A DNA stretch of 64,000 nt from Rhodocyclus tenuis (lineage in GTDB: Bacteria > Pseudomonadota > Gammaproteobacteria > Burkholderiales > Rhodocyclaceae), in assembly GCF_014197755.1 (NCBI RefSeq), contig NZ_JACIGE010000009.1, positions 62,001-126,000 on the forward strand. The letters run 5' to 3'. The notes beneath the pieces are model-generated. The model had not been told where the DNA came from. It saw only the letters and a program-made list of their open reading frames with translations, and searched no databases. Positions 39,100-49,713 of this stretch are shown here, one piece after another (position 1 is the first letter of the stretch; each line of letters opens with the position of its first letter). Made by a program: the position numbers and the translations under genes.

Positions 39100-40389
39100 A
39101 TGCAATTTACCGATCTGGGCCTGTTGCCCGAGATTCTGTCGGCCGTCGCCGCGCAGGGTTACACCAAGCCGACGCCGATCCAGGCGCAGGCCATTCCCGT
39201 TGTTCTTTCCGGTCGCGACCTGATGGCCGGCGCGCAGACCGGCACCGGCAAGACCGCCGGCTTCACCCTGCCGATCCTGCAACGCCTGGCGTCGACGCAT
39301 AAAGGCGGCACGCCGCGCATCCGCGCGCTGATCCTGACGCCGACGCGCGAGCTGGCGGCGCAGGTTGAAGAGAGCGTGCGCACCTACGGCGCCGGCCTGC
39401 CGCTGAAGTCGATGGTGATGTTCGGCGGTGTCGGCATCAACCCACAGATCGCCGCGCTGCGCCGCGGTGTCGATATCCTCGTCGCCACACCGGGACGTCT
39501 GCTCGACCACGCGCAGCAGAAGACCGTTGACCTGTCGTCTGTCGAAATCCTCGTCCTCGACGAGGCTGACCGCATGCTCGACATGGGCTTCATCCACGAC
39601 ATTCGCCGCGTGCTGGCGCTGTTGCCAAAGAAGCGGCAGAACCTGCTGTTCTCGGCGACTTTCTCCGACGACATCCGCACGCTCGCCGGCGGCCTGCTCA
39701 ACGATCCGCTGCACGTCGAAGCCGAGCGGCGCAACACCGCTTCCGGCCTCGTCGATCAGCGCGTCTTCCTGGTCGACCGCGAGCGCAAGCGCGATCTGCT
39801 CGTCGATCTGATCCGCGCCAACAACTGGCCACAGGTGCTGGTGTTTACGCGTACCAAGTGGGGCGCCAATGCGCTTGCCGAAAAGCTGCAGAAGGCCGGC
39901 ATCGAGGCTGACGCGATCCACGGCAACAAGAGCCAGAACGCTCGCACGCGCGCGCTCTCGGGCTTCAAGGACGGCCGCCTGCACGTGCTGGTGGCGACCG
40001 ATATCGCGGCGCGCGGCATCGACATCGACGAACTGCCGCATGTCGTCAATTTCGAGCTGCCGAGTGTCGCCGAAGATTACGTGCACCGCATCGGTCGCAC
40101 CGGTCGCGCCGGTTGTCCGGGCGAGGCGGTATCGCTGGTCTGTGTCGACGAACACAAGCTGCTGCACGACATCGAGCGTCTGCTCGGGCGCGAGATCGAA
40201 CAATTGATCCAGCCCGGCTACGAGCCCGATCCGCGTATTCGCGCCGAGCCGATCCAGATGCGCTCGAGCGCGCCGCGTGGCGGTGCCAGCCGGGGCGGCG
40301 CAGGGCGTTCCGGCCAGCCGGCGCGCGGCCGCGCACCGGCGCCGCGTCCTGCCGGCGGCGCGCCGCGTAGCGGCAGCCGCCACCGTTAG
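39100..40389 (+). CDS. rhlE: DEAD-box RNA helicase, RhlE-like
   Basis: This 429-residue ATP-dependent RNA helicase shows all core motifs: Q-motif region [14 protein letters not shown], motif [25 protein letters not shown], motif II DEAD ([13 protein letters not shown]), SAT (LFSATFSD), [10 protein letters not shown] and [10 protein letters not shown]. The C-terminal tail is rich in Gly, Arg and Ser and likely binds RNA. The QxxR-type core and short basic tail match RhlE, which acts in ribosome assembly and RNA turnover. The ATG at 39100 follows AGGTCAGGAG. It is convergent with recQ. Confidence 0.93.
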   Translation: MQFTDLGLLPEILSAVAAQGYTKPTPIQAQAIPVVLSGRDLMAGAQTGTGKTAGFTLPILQRLASTHKGGTPRIRALILTPTRELAAQVEESVRTYGAGLPLKSMVMFGGVGINPQIAALRRGVDILVATPGRLLDHAQQKTVDLSSVEILVLDEADRMLDMGFIHDIRRVLALLPKKRQNLLFSATFSDDIRTLAGGLLNDPLHVEAERRNTASGLVDQRVFLVDRERKRDLLVDLIRANNWPQVLVFTRTKWGANALAEKLQKAGIEADAIHGNKSQNARTRALSGFKDGRLHVLVATDIAARGIDIDELPHVVNFELPSVAEDYVHRIGRTGRAGCPGEAVSLVCVDEHKLLHDIERLLGREIEQLIQPGYEPDPRIRAEPIQMRSSAPRGGASRGGAGRSGQPARGRAPAPRPAGGAPRSGSRHR

Positions 40390-40447
40390 TCAGGCGCGCT
40401 TTGCAAGGAACGGCTGCCGGAGCTGCGCCGCGGCGCCGTTGTCGTGA

Positions 40448-42298
40448 TCAGCGCAGCGGATGCCGGGCAACGAGGGTGAGCACGTCGGCGCCGTAGCGTT
40501 CGGCCTTGGCAACGCCGATGCCGGGTACATCGAGCAGCGCTTCGGCGTCGGCCGGGCGCAGCAGCGCCAGTTCGCGCAGGCTGCGGTCGTGCAGGATCAC
40601 ATAGGCGGGAACGCCTTGTTCCTTGGCTTTTTCGGCGCGCCAGACGCGCAGCACCTGGATCAGCGGATCGTCGCTGTCGAAACCGGCAGCGCTGCCGCTG
40701 CTGCGCCGTTCCTTGCTGCCGCCCGCTTTCTTGCGCGGTCGCGGCCGGCGCAGGCGCAACTCGGCTTCGCCGCGCAGGATCGGCCGCGCGTTCTCGCTGA
40801 GCACCAGCGCGCCGTAGGCGCTGGCGTCGGCTTCGAGCAGGCCGGCGGCGAGCAACTGGCGGAAGATCGAGCGCCAGCCCGACTCGTCGATGTCGGCACC
40901 GACGCCGAAAGTCGGCAGCGCGTCGTGTCCGTACTGCGTCATTTTCTCGGTTTTCTTGCCGCGCAGCAGGTCGATCAGGTGGCCGGCGCCGAAGCGCTGG
41001 CCGGTGCGCAGCGCCGCCGACATCGCCTTGCGCGCGGCGACGGTGGCGTCCCACAGCTCGGGCGGGTCGAGACAGACGTCGCAGTTACCACAGGGCTCGG
41101 CGGCTTCGCCGAAATAGTTGAGCAGTGTCACGCGCCGGCACTGCGCGCTTTCGCAGAAGCCGAGCATGGCTTCGAGCTTCTGCCGCTCGACGCGCTTCTG
41201 CTCGTCGCCCGACGGCGATTCGTCGATGCGCTGGCGATGGATCACCACGTCGTTGAGGCCGTAGGTCATCCAAGCCTCGGCGGCCTCGCCGTCGCGGCCG
41301 GCACGGCCGGTTTCCTGATAGTAGGCTTCCAGCGTCTTCGGCAGGTCGAGGTGGGCGACGAAGCGTACGTCGGGCTTGTCGATACCCATGCCGAAGGCGA
41401 TCGTCGCCACCATGACGATGCCGTCCTCGCGCAGGAAGCGCTGCTGGTGGCGTTGTCGCGTTGCCGCGTCGAGGCCGGCGTGGTAGGGGAGGGCGGCGAC
41501 GCCCTGCGTACCCAGCCATTCGGCGGTTTCGTCGACCTTTTTCCGCGACAGGCAGTAGACGATGCCGGCCTCGCCGCGCCGGCCGGCGAGGAAGTCGAGC
41601 AGCTGCCGGCGCGGGTTGTCGCGCTCGACGATGGTGTAGCGGATGTTTGGCCGGTCGAAACTTGAGACGAAGATGCGCGCGCTGTCGAGGCCGAGACGGA
41701 CGACGATTTCCTCGCGCGTCAGCGCGTCGGCGGTGGCGGTGAGCGCGATGCGCGGCGTCTGCGGGTAGCGCTCGTGCAGGCGCGACAGCTGGATGTACTC
41801 AGGGCGGAAATCATGTCCCCACTGCGACACGCAGTGCGCCTCGTCGATCGCGAACAGCGCCAGCTGCCCGCGTTCGACCAGCGCGTCGAGCAGACCGATG
41901 AAGCGCTCGGTCAAGAGGCGTTCGGGGGCGACGTAGACGAGGTCGAGTTCGCCGCGCAGCAGTCGCCGCTCGGTGTCGACGACGGCGTCGAAGTCGAGCG
42001 ATGAGTTGAGGAAAGCCGCGCGCACGCCGGCCTGCAGCAGCGCATCGACCTGATCCTGCATCAGCGCGATCAGCGGCGAGACGACGACGCCGACGCCGTC
42101 GCGCAGCAGCGCCGGGATCTGGTAGCAGAGCGACTTGCCGCCGCCGGTCGGCATCAGCACCAGCGCGTCGCCGCCACGCACGACATGGTCGATGATTTCG
42201 CCCTGTCGGTCGCGGAAGGCGCCGTAGCCGAAGACGCGTTGCAGTATTTCCTGTGCCGGCGAGCGTGCATCGCCGACGGGTTCAGCCGGCATGTTCAT
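40448..42298 (-). CDS. recQ: ATP-dependent DNA helicase RecQ
   Basis: RecQ unwinds DNA 3'-5' in RecF-type recombination. The 616-residue protein has motif 0 [14 protein letters not shown], Walker [46 protein letters not shown] and [10 protein letters not shown]. The zinc-binding cysteines (C-x-QC, CGNCDVC), an RQC winged helix and a C-terminal HRDC domain with LLDVPGIG follow. The ATG at 42298 overlaps the stop of the TerC gene; an ATG two codons later is also possible. It is the last gene of a transcript that begins at a manganese riboswitch, which is unexpected for a DNA repair gene. Confidence 0.97.
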   Translation of the reverse strand: MNMPAEPVGDARSPAQEILQRVFGYGAFRDRQGEIIDHVVRGGDALVLMPTGGGKSLCYQIPALLRDGVGVVVSPLIALMQDQVDALLQAGVRAAFLNSSLDFDAVVDTERRLLRGELDLVYVAPERLLTERFIGLLDALVERGQLALFAIDEAHCVSQWGHDFRPEYIQLSRLHERYPQTPRIALTATADALTREEIVVRLGLDSARIFVSSFDRPNIRYTIVERDNPRRQLLDFLAGRRGEAGIVYCLSRKKVDETAEWLGTQGVAALPYHAGLDAATRQRHQQRFLREDGIVMVATIAFGMGIDKPDVRFVAHLDLPKTLEAYYQETGRAGRDGEAAEAWMTYGLNDVVIHRQRIDESPSGDEQKRVERQKLEAMLGFCESAQCRRVTLLNYFGEAAEPCGNCDVCLDPPELWDATVAARKAMSAALRTGQRFGAGHLIDLLRGKKTEKMTQYGHDALPTFGVGADIDESGWRSIFRQLLAAGLLEADASAYGALVLSENARPILRGEAELRLRRPRPRKKAGGSKERRSSGSAAGFDSDDPLIQVLRVWRAEKAKEQGVPAYVILHDRSLRELALLRPADAEALLDVPGIGVAKAERYGADVLTLVARHPLR

Positions 42299-43251
42299 CC
42301 CTTGGGCGTCGCTGGCGGCCGCAACAGCGACAGCGCGATGGCGCTGGCGATGATCACGGCGACGACGCCGAGCGACAGGAATACCGGGATGTGCAGCCAG
42401 CCGGCGAGCAGCATCTTGCTGCCGATGAAGACGAGCACCACCGCCAGCCCATACTTGAGCAGGTGGAAGCGCTCGGCCATGTCGGCGAGCAGGAAGTAGA
42501 GCGCGCGCAGGCCGAGCACGGCGAAGATGTTCGATGTCATGACGATGAATGGATCGAGCGTGATCGCAAAGATCGCCGGGATCGAATCGACGGCGAAAAT
42601 GACGTCGGTGACGCCGATCAGGATGACGATGACGAACAGCGGCGTGAACACCCGTTTGCCGTTTTCGTTTAGCCACAGGCGGTCGCCGTGGAATCCTGGC
42701 GTGATCGCGAGATGGCCGCGCATCCAGCGCAGGATGGGATTCTTCTCGAGATCCGGCTCGTGGTCGGCGAGGAACAGCATCTTGCCGCCGGTGAACAGCA
42801 GGAAGGCGCCGAAGACGTAGAGCAGCCAGCTGAAGCGCGTGACCAGCCAGGCGCCGACGAGGATCATCAGTGCGCGCAGCACGACGGCGCCGATGACGCC
42901 GAGGATCAGCGCGCGCTTCTGCTGTGCCGGCGGCACGGCGAAGGCGTTGAACAGCATCAGGAAGACGAAGATGTTGTCGACCGACAGCGATTTCTCGATC
43001 AGGTAGCCGGTGAGGAACTCGGTTGCCTTGAGGTTGGCGAGCTCGCGGCCAGCGCTGTAGTCGAGCCATAGCCAGAGGCCGGCGTTGAAGAGCAGCGCCA
43101 GGCCGACCCACAGGGCCGACCATGTCAGCGCTTCACGCACACCGACGACATGCGCACCGCGCCGGTCGAGGCTGACGAGATCGACGAAGATGGCGACGAC
43201 GACGAAAACGGCGAAGCCTGCCCACATCCAGCCATTGGCAATTTCGGTCAT
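42295..43251 (-). CDS. TerC/Alx-family membrane protein (likely manganese exporter)
   Basis: This 318-residue protein has about nine transmembrane segments and the TerC-family acidic motifs: [12 protein letters not shown] and [17 protein letters not shown], whose membrane aspartates are thought to bind metal. Alx and related proteins export Mn2+ in several bacteria. The upstream manganese riboswitch strongly supports such a role here. I start it at ATG 43251 (MTEIANGW), ten bases after the stop of the small ORF; the frame is open upstream. Its own ribosome site is weak, suggesting coupling to the small ORF. recQ overlaps its stop. Confidence 0.92.
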   Translation of the reverse strand: MTEIANGWMWAGFAVFVVVAIFVDLVSLDRRGAHVVGVREALTWSALWVGLALLFNAGLWLWLDYSAGRELANLKATEFLTGYLIEKSLSVDNIFVFLMLFNAFAVPPAQQKRALILGVIGAVVLRALMILVGAWLVTRFSWLLYVFGAFLLFTGGKMLFLADHEPDLEKNPILRWMRGHLAITPGFHGDRLWLNENGKRVFTPLFVIVILIGVTDVIFAVDSIPAIFAITLDPFIVMTSNIFAVLGLRALYFLLADMAERFHLLKYGLAVVLVFIGSKMLLAGWLHIPVFLSLGVVAVIIASAIALSLLRPPATPKG

Positions 43252-43261
43252 GGTTGCGCGC

Positions 43262-43513
43262 TCAGTGACGTGGCCAGCTGCCGTTGGCCGATGCGCCACT
43301 GTCCTCGCGGCGGTATTCGCCGTCGAAGACGCGACCGGCCGATTGGCTGGCAGCAGTGCGCGCCGCTGCGGCGTTCAAGGGGCGCAGTTGCGCTCCACCG
43401 GCGCTGCGCCGCAGTGCGGCGACGAGCAGTGGCAGCATGCGCGCAAGCAGGCGCAGCACTTGCGTGAATAGCAGCTGGCGCAGGCGGGAGGAAAACAGGT
43501 TGGCGATAGTCAT
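43262..43513 (-). CDS. Uncharacterised 83-residue protein in the manganese-riboswitch operon
   Basis: I do not recognise this gene. The 83 codons lie between the riboswitch terminator (about 60 bases upstream) and the TerC gene (10 bases downstream). A good ribosome site (AAGGAG, seven bases before the ATG) supports translation. Residues 13-34 form a hydrophobic or amphipathic segment with interspersed Arg (LLFTQVLRLLARMLPLLVAAL), preceded and followed by basic residues. The C-terminal third is polar, with RVFDGEYRRED. It could be a small inner-membrane protein acting with TerC, or a translated leader that couples TerC translation. Confidence 0.65.
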   Translation of the reverse strand: MTIANLFSSRLRQLLFTQVLRLLARMLPLLVAALRRSAGGAQLRPLNAAAARTAASQSAGRVFDGEYRREDSGASANGSWPRH

Positions 43514-43573
43514 GAGGCGGCTCCTTGGCGATGAGAGGTCAAACGCGCACCTTCGCCGGCGCCGGTCGTCAAC

Positions 43574-43606
43574 GAAAAAAGACCTTTGCCGAGTCGGCAA
43601 AGGTCT
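43574..43606 (-). terminator. Riboswitch-controlled intrinsic terminator
   Basis: AGACCTTTGCCGA (43580-43592) and TCGGCAAAGGTCT (43594-43606) form a perfect stem followed on the minus strand by six T (43575-43580). Its upstream arm contains the CCTTTG that also closes the riboswitch P1 stem, so the two structures exclude each other. Confidence 0.9.
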
Positions 43607-43740
43607 CGCTTGCGGAAGAGGATTTTGCGCATCGCCCGGCGACTGCCGTGGCCTGATGCTCCTCTTTCGCCCGCAACACCGGGGAAGCGAACTTCCCGTC
43701 TTGACGATGTTGCGATCCAGCTACTCCCCTTTGTGGGATG
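43598..43740 (-). ncRNA. yybP-ykoY (Mn2+) riboswitch aptamer
   Basis: Reading the minus strand, CAAAGG (43733-43728) leads into the hallmark GGGGAGTAGC (43729-43720). A stem-loop region with GTCAAGAC and GCGCAAAATCC follows, then GCAAGCGAGACCTTTG (to 43598), which closes P1 by pairing CCTTTG with CAAAGG. This is the yybP-ykoY fold, known to sense Mn2+ and found before mntP, alx and TerC-family genes. The overlapping terminator implies an ON switch: Mn2+ stabilises P1, frees the terminator arm and allows read-through into the small ORF, TerC and recQ. Confidence 0.87.
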
Positions 43741-43750
43741 CGTCGGCGTC

Positions 43751-43779
43751 AATCTACCCGAACGCAGGTCGCAGGTCAA
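43751..43779 (-). promoter_or_regulatory. Sigma-70 promoter of the riboswitch operon
   Basis: On the minus strand TTGACC (43779-43774) and TAGATT (43756-43751) are separated by exactly 17 bases, matching five and four consensus positions. Transcription would start near 43744, a few bases before the riboswitch P1 stem. Confidence 0.75.
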
Positions 43780-43816
43780 ATCGCGCGGCCACATGCAGGA
43801 GGGCGCTGGCCGACGG

Positions 43817-44566
43817 TCAGGGCAGCGCGTGGCGCGTAAGTGTCTTGCCGTCCCAGCGCAGGTATTCGCCGCGAGCCTCGCTCCAGTCGGCGGTCACCCA
43901 GCGTTCGACGCGCTCACCGTCGATCTCGTGCGCGTGCTCGGCCGGCCGGTGCGTATGGCCGTGGATCAGCGTCAGCCGGGCCGGTTCGCTGCGCTGCTCG
44001 CGCAGCAGCTGCTCGGCGGCTGCCGTGGTTACGTCCATCAGCTGCGGTGGCTTGTCGCGCTTGACGCTTTCGCTCTGCAGACGCAGTGCGTCGGCGAGTG
44101 CCTTGCGCTCGGCCAGCGGTCGGGCGAGGAAATCGGCCTGCCAGGCCGCGTCGCGCACCTGCCGGCGAAAGGCCTGGTAGTCGGTGTCGGCAGCGCACAG
44201 CGCATCGCCGTGGGCGAGGACGAGCCGGCTGCCGTCGCGCTCGACTACGCTCGGGTCGGCGAGCAGACGCGCGCCGCTGCGCCGGGCGAAGGTCTCGCCG
44301 AGCAGGAAGTCGCGGTTGCCGGGCATGATGCCGAGCTGTCCGCCAGCGTCGCTGAAGGCGCGCAGGGCGGCGACGACCGCGCCATTGCACGGCTCGTCGG
44401 CGTCGTCGATGGCGTCATCGCCGGGCCAGGCTTCAAACAGGTCGCCGAGGATGTAAAGCTCGCCGGCGGCACGCGCTTCGTTCGCGAGGAAGGCAAAAAA
44501 ACGCCCGGCGATACCGGGCGTGCGCATCGACAGGTGCAGGTCGGAAATGAACAGGATGTCGCTCAT
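43817..44566 (-). CDS. lpxH: UDP-2,3-diacylglucosamine diphosphatase
   Basis: LpxH makes lipid X from UDP-2,3-diacylglucosamine in lipid A synthesis. The 249-residue calcineurin-like phosphoesterase has the metal-binding motifs FISDLHLS, LGDLFEAWPGDD, MPGNRDFLLG, LAHGDALC and LIHGHTHRP. The ATG at 44566 gives the family length. It follows ppiB by 40 bases on the same strand and lies just upstream of the riboswitch promoter. Confidence 0.96.
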   Translation of the reverse strand: MSDILFISDLHLSMRTPGIAGRFFAFLANEARAAGELYILGDLFEAWPGDDAIDDADEPCNGAVVAALRAFSDAGGQLGIMPGNRDFLLGETFARRSGARLLADPSVVERDGSRLVLAHGDALCAADTDYQAFRRQVRDAAWQADFLARPLAERKALADALRLQSESVKRDKPPQLMDVTTAAAEQLLREQRSEPARLTLIHGHTHRPAEHAHEIDGERVERWVTADWSEARGEYLRWDGKTLTRHALP

Positions 44567-44606
44567 CGCGTCTGCGCCCGTCGGCTGTTTTACTGGCGTG
44601 CGGGTT

Positions 44607-45098
44607 TCAGCAGACTTCGGCACGTTCGATGATGACGTCCTCCTTCGGCACGTCGTCATGGAAGCCCGAGCGGCCGGTCTTCACCTTGGCGATCTTGTCG
44701 ACCACCTCGGTGCCTTCGACAACCTTGCCGAAGACACAGTAGCCCCAGCCGCTCGTCGTCTGCGCGCGGTAGTTGAGGAAGTCGTTGTCGGTAGCGTTGA
44801 TGAAGAACTGAGCGCTGGCCGAGTGCGGGTCCGAGGTGCGCGCCATGGCGATCGTGTAGTGGTCGTTCTTCAAGCCGTTGTCGGCTTCGTTCTTGATCGG
44901 CGCGCGCGTTTCCTTCTGCTTCATTCCGGGTTCGAAGCCGCCGCCCTGGATCATGAAACCGTCAATGACGCGGTGGAAGATCGTGCCGTCGTAGTGGCCG
45001 GATTCGACGTAGGCGGTGAAATTGGCGGCGCTTTCCGGCGCCTTTTCGGCGTCGAGTTCGATGGCGATGACGCCGAAGTTGGTATGCAGCTTGATCAT
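44607..45098 (-). CDS. ppiB: Cytoplasmic cyclophilin-type peptidyl-prolyl isomerase
   Basis: This 163-residue cyclophilin has no signal peptide and shows the active-site signature [18 protein letters not shown], followed by [15 protein letters not shown] and [19 protein letters not shown]. It catalyses proline isomerisation in the cytoplasm. It lies ten bases downstream of a related exported cyclophilin; the two are clear paralogues from a local duplication or an old pair. Confidence 0.95.
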   Translation of the reverse strand: MIKLHTNFGVIAIELDAEKAPESAANFTAYVESGHYDGTIFHRVIDGFMIQGGGFEPGMKQKETRAPIKNEADNGLKNDHYTIAMARTSDPHSASAQFFINATDNDFLNYRAQTTSGWGYCVFGKVVEGTEVVDKIAKVKTGRSGFHDDVPKEDVIIERAEVC

Positions 45099-45108
45099 GA
45101 GGATTTCC

Positions 45109-45666
45109 TTACTTTTTCTCGGGGAGGATTTTTGCCGAACGGATGACGACGTCTTCCTTCGGCACGTCTTGATAGAGGGTCTTTACCTGCGCGATGCGAT
45201 CGACGACCTCGCGCCCTTCGATCACGCGGCCGAAAACGCAGTAGCCCCAGCCGCTGGCTGTCGGCGAGCGGTGATTGAGGAAATCGTTGTCGGCAACGTT
45301 GATGAAAAACTGCGCGGTGGCTGACTGCGGATCGCTGGTGCGCGCCATGGCGATTGTGTAGCGATCGTTCCTCAGTCCGTTGTCGGCTTCGTTCCTGACC
45401 GGCGGTCGCGTCGGCTTCTGCTTCAGTCCCGGCTCGAAGCCGCCGCCCTGGACCATGAAGCCGTTGATGACGCGGTGGAAGATCGTTCCGTCGTAGAAGC
45501 CCGAGCGCGCGTAGGCGAGGAAGTTGTCGACGGTGGCCGGTGCGCGGGCGGCGTCGAGTTCGACGACGATGCGGCCCTGGCTGGTCTGCAGTTCGACCTG
45601 CGGGCCGGCCCAGACGGCGCCGGCAAGCAACAGGCTGCCGGCAAGAGAGATCAGTTTGCGCAACAT
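45109..45666 (-). CDS. ppiA: Periplasmic cyclophilin-type peptidyl-prolyl isomerase
   Basis: This 185-residue cyclophilin starts with a signal peptide ([20 protein letters not shown], cleavage near AWA-like VWAG) and has the same catalytic signature as its neighbour ([18 protein letters not shown]). It should act on proteins folding in the periplasm. Its ATG overlaps the stop of the L,D-transpeptidase gene (ATGA), so it is translated with that envelope enzyme. Confidence 0.95.
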   Translation of the reverse strand: MLRKLISLAGSLLLAGAVWAGPQVELQTSQGRIVVELDAARAPATVDNFLAYARSGFYDGTIFHRVINGFMVQGGGFEPGLKQKPTRPPVRNEADNGLRNDRYTIAMARTSDPQSATAQFFINVADNDFLNHRSPTASGWGYCVFGRVIEGREVVDRIAQVKTLYQDVPKEDVVIRSAKILPEKK

Positions 45667-46886
45667 CAGGCTGCTCCTTCGTGGATGATTTTCCAGGTGC
45701 CGTCTTCGCGGATCCAGTACTGGCGCTTGCGCATCTGGTTGCTCAGATTGTTGCTGCGATAGTCCTGATCGAAAGTGACGACGACGAATTCTTCCTTGCC
45801 GGGGTTACGGAATACCGACGGGTTGGCGATCTGCACCTTGATCCATTCCTTGCTGGCGTTGACCTGGCGCTTCTGCTGCGCGAACTGTTCAAAGCTCTGA
45901 TTGCCTGCCTGAAAGCGCTTCGAGTAGTGGCGCAGATAACGTGCGGTATCGCGGCTTTCCCAGTCGTTGCGCCAGTCCTCGATCTGGCGTTTGAGCGCAG
46001 TGCGCTCGGCCTGCCAGTCGTCAAGCGACAGCCACTCGACCGAGTCGCTGATGATTACCGGCGTGGTGCCGATCTGCAGGTTTTTGGCCAGTGCCGTCAG
46101 GTCGGCGTTGGCGAGAACGACGCAGCCATCGGAGGCTTTCGGCGGTCGCGAATAGGTGTCCGACGGCGTTCCGTGCAGCCAGATGCCGTGTCCGCCACGC
46201 CCCTGGCGCCGGTCCCATTCGTTCGGATAGTCGAGCGGATAGGCGGCGGTACCGTAAAGGTCGCCAAGTTTCTGCGTCGGCAGACTCGAGGTGACGCGAT
46301 AGACGCCGATCGGCGTGCGCTTGTCGCCTTCGCGCATTTTGTCGGTGCCGAGCTTGCCGTGCGTGATGTAGTAGTCGGCGACGAAACGTGGCCGGCCGCC
46401 GTTGCTGGTGTCGTTCTGGTACAGGTAAAGGCGCGATTTTTTGGTGTCGATGACCACCGCGTACTTCTGGTCGGCGGGCATCTGCAGCAGATAGCGCGGT
46501 ATCTGATTGGCCGTCGGCTTGTCGCGGTAGGCGCGCAGTCGGGCGACCGCTTCCTCGCGCAGGTCGTTGAGGCGGTCCTGCGGCGCATTGGTGGCGGCGC
46601 CGAAGCTGCTGATCGGCTTGCCGCGGGCGAGCAGCAGATCGCCCTTGATCAGGTTGGCCAGACGGAAGTTCGGGTACTGGCGGAGCAAGGCCTCGGTTTT
46701 CTGCAGCGCGGCGTCGAGGCGATTGGCTTCGATTTCGTCGAGAATGCGCTTGAGCTGGGCTTCCGGGCCGGCTTCGCGCGCCGCATCGGCGGCTTTTTCA
46801 GCGGCTGGATCGGCGGCGTGGGCCTGCGGCAATGCGCTCAGTGCACAGGCGCCGAGCAGTGCCAGCGCCAGGAGGAATCGTTGCAT
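45666..46886 (-). CDS. Exported L,D-transpeptidase with C-terminal NTF2-like domain
   Basis: This 406-residue protein has a signal peptide ([20 protein letters not shown]). A helical N-terminal part contains a weak repeat ([20 protein letters not shown]). The YkuD catalytic domain, about 150-290, has [26 protein letters not shown]-like ([12 protein letters not shown]), HGIWLHGTP and the nucleophile motif SDGCVVL. After a helical linker comes a roughly 110-residue domain resembling NTF2/SnoaL folds (W...W..RD...YL.HY...F). Such enzymes form 3-3 peptidoglycan cross-links or anchor proteins. Its ATG overlaps the stop of the TPR gene, whose C-terminal domain is similar. Confidence 0.88.
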   Translation of the reverse strand: MQRFLLALALLGACALSALPQAHAADPAAEKAADAAREAGPEAQLKRILDEIEANRLDAALQKTEALLRQYPNFRLANLIKGDLLLARGKPISSFGAATNAPQDRLNDLREEAVARLRAYRDKPTANQIPRYLLQMPADQKYAVVIDTKKSRLYLYQNDTSNGGRPRFVADYYITHGKLGTDKMREGDKRTPIGVYRVTSSLPTQKLGDLYGTAAYPLDYPNEWDRRQGRGGHGIWLHGTPSDTYSRPPKASDGCVVLANADLTALAKNLQIGTTPVIISDSVEWLSLDDWQAERTALKRQIEDWRNDWESRDTARYLRHYSKRFQAGNQSFEQFAQQKRQVNASKEWIKVQIANPSVFRNPGKEEFVVVTFDQDYRSNNLSNQMRKRQYWIREDGTWKIIHEGAA

Positions 46887-48019
46887 CAGCCGACGCGTTC
46901 CTGCTGGATCAGCCACTTGGCTCCGGACTTGACGAAGACGACGGTCTTCGTTGTCGAGGACTTGAGCGACGCCGAGCGATAGTGCTGGCGGAAACGGACC
47001 GTCGCCTTGTCGCCGCTGATCGACACCTTGATGTCTTCGACGGCGACCTGCAGCTTGCCCGGTTTGTCGATGCGCTGCGCGCGTTCGCTCTCCCATTCCT
47101 TGCGCGAGGCGCCGCCGGGCGTCTGGAAGTCGCTGGCGTAGAAGGCGAGGTAGGCCTTGACGTCCTTGCGCGCCCAGGCGGCGGCCCAGCCCTGCAGCGC
47201 CCGGCTGACGTCGGCTTCGGCGCTGCTGTCGGCGCTGCGCGCAGGGGTGCCGGCGCCGCTGCCATCGACCGGCTTGACGGTCTTTTCCGGCGCTTTTTCC
47301 GGCACCTTGGTGATGGCGGCGGCCGACGCCGGGGCAGCGACCGTGGGTGCTGCGACAACGGGTGCCGCGGCCGCTGGACGTTGCGCTTCGGCTGCCGCCA
47401 CCTTGACCGGCTCGCTTGCGACCGGGCGGTTGGCGGCGGCGGGCTTGCCACCCGGCTTCGGCGCGGTGCTGATCATCTCGCGGATCAGCGACAGCTTCGA
47501 CTGCGCGGCGGCGTTTGATGAGTCGATCTGCAGTGCCTTGCCGTAGGCCTGGCTGGCGAGCTTGGCGTAGACGTCGCCGAGGTTTTCGTGCGCGACGGCG
47601 TAGCTCGGGTGCGTGCGGATCGCCATTTCGAGCGCGCCGCGTGCCTTGTCGTACTGTTTCTGCTGTGCGTAGAGCACGGCGAGATTGTTATAGGGCTCCG
47701 GCAGTTCCGGATAGTCCTCGGTCAGGCGCGAAAAGGTGGCGATGGCATCGGCCGTGCGCCCCATTTCGGTGAGGATCAGGCCGCGCATGAAGCGGCCCTG
47801 GGCGTCCTTCGGTCGCGACGACAGGTAGGAATCAACCTTTTCCAGCGCCTGCGGCAGCTGCCCCTGCTTGAGCAAGCGCTGCGCGTCGGGCAGTTCGTCG
47901 GCAAGCGCCAGCGGGGCGCCGATCGCCAGACAGAGACCGACGGCGAGCGCGGAAAATTGGGCGGTCAGACGGCTGGAGAGGGAGCGTGCCGGGCGCTGCG
48001 TCGGGAAGGCGGGGTGCAT
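46886..48019 (-). CDS. Exported TPR protein with C-terminal NTF2-like domain
   Basis: This 377-residue protein has a signal peptide (ALAVGLCLAIGAPLALADE). Three to four TPR-like repeats follow at about residues 42-160 (LPQALEKVDSYLSSRP, PEPYNNLAVLYAQQKQYDKA). Next is an Ala/Pro-rich linker at about 185-260 and an NTF2-like domain at about 270-377 (ALQGWAAAWARKDVKAYLAF). The C-terminal domain aligns by eye with that of the downstream L,D-transpeptidase. I chose ATG 48019; the frame is open further upstream, across a region antisense to the cysS leader. It probably acts in the periplasm as a scaffold for cell-wall enzymes, which is inference. Confidence 0.82.
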   Translation of the reverse strand: MHPAFPTQRPARSLSSRLTAQFSALAVGLCLAIGAPLALADELPDAQRLLKQGQLPQALEKVDSYLSSRPKDAQGRFMRGLILTEMGRTADAIATFSRLTEDYPELPEPYNNLAVLYAQQKQYDKARGALEMAIRTHPSYAVAHENLGDVYAKLASQAYGKALQIDSSNAAAQSKLSLIREMISTAPKPGGKPAAANRPVASEPVKVAAAEAQRPAAAAPVVAAPTVAAPASAAAITKVPEKAPEKTVKPVDGSGAGTPARSADSSAEADVSRALQGWAAAWARKDVKAYLAFYASDFQTPGGASRKEWESERAQRIDKPGKLQVAVEDIKVSISGDKATVRFRQHYRSASLKSSTTKTVVFVKSGAKWLIQQERVG

Positions 48020-48182
48020 CGGTATGGTATGCTTTGCGAGAAGAAAAGCCGGTAAATAGCGGAAAGCGGCTGAAAACAATACTATCGGTGCCGCAGGAAA
48101 AGCCTCGGTAACAGCGCTCACTGAGCAATTTCGGGGCAGGCGCGGGCCGCAGATGTTGCTGATGACGATGCCGGATCCGGCG

Positions 48183-48188
48183 TAAAAT
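48183..48188 (+). promoter_or_regulatory. cysS: Possible -10 element for cysS
   Basis: TAAAAT lies 111 bases before cysS in the 279-base divergent gap shared with the TPR gene. No strong -35 is seen at 16-18 bases. Confidence 0.35.
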
Positions 48189-48298
48189 CGTCGGCCGAGT
48201 GCCTTCCCGAGTCGGCGAATTCTAGCAAGAAGCGCGTCGATTCCCAAGTATTCCCATGCTCCGCACGTGCTGCCGGAGCTCCTCGCGAGTGTTTCAGG

Positions 48299-49696
<1,398 letters not shown>

Positions 49697-49713
49697 TCGG
49701 GTTTGCGCGGCGG

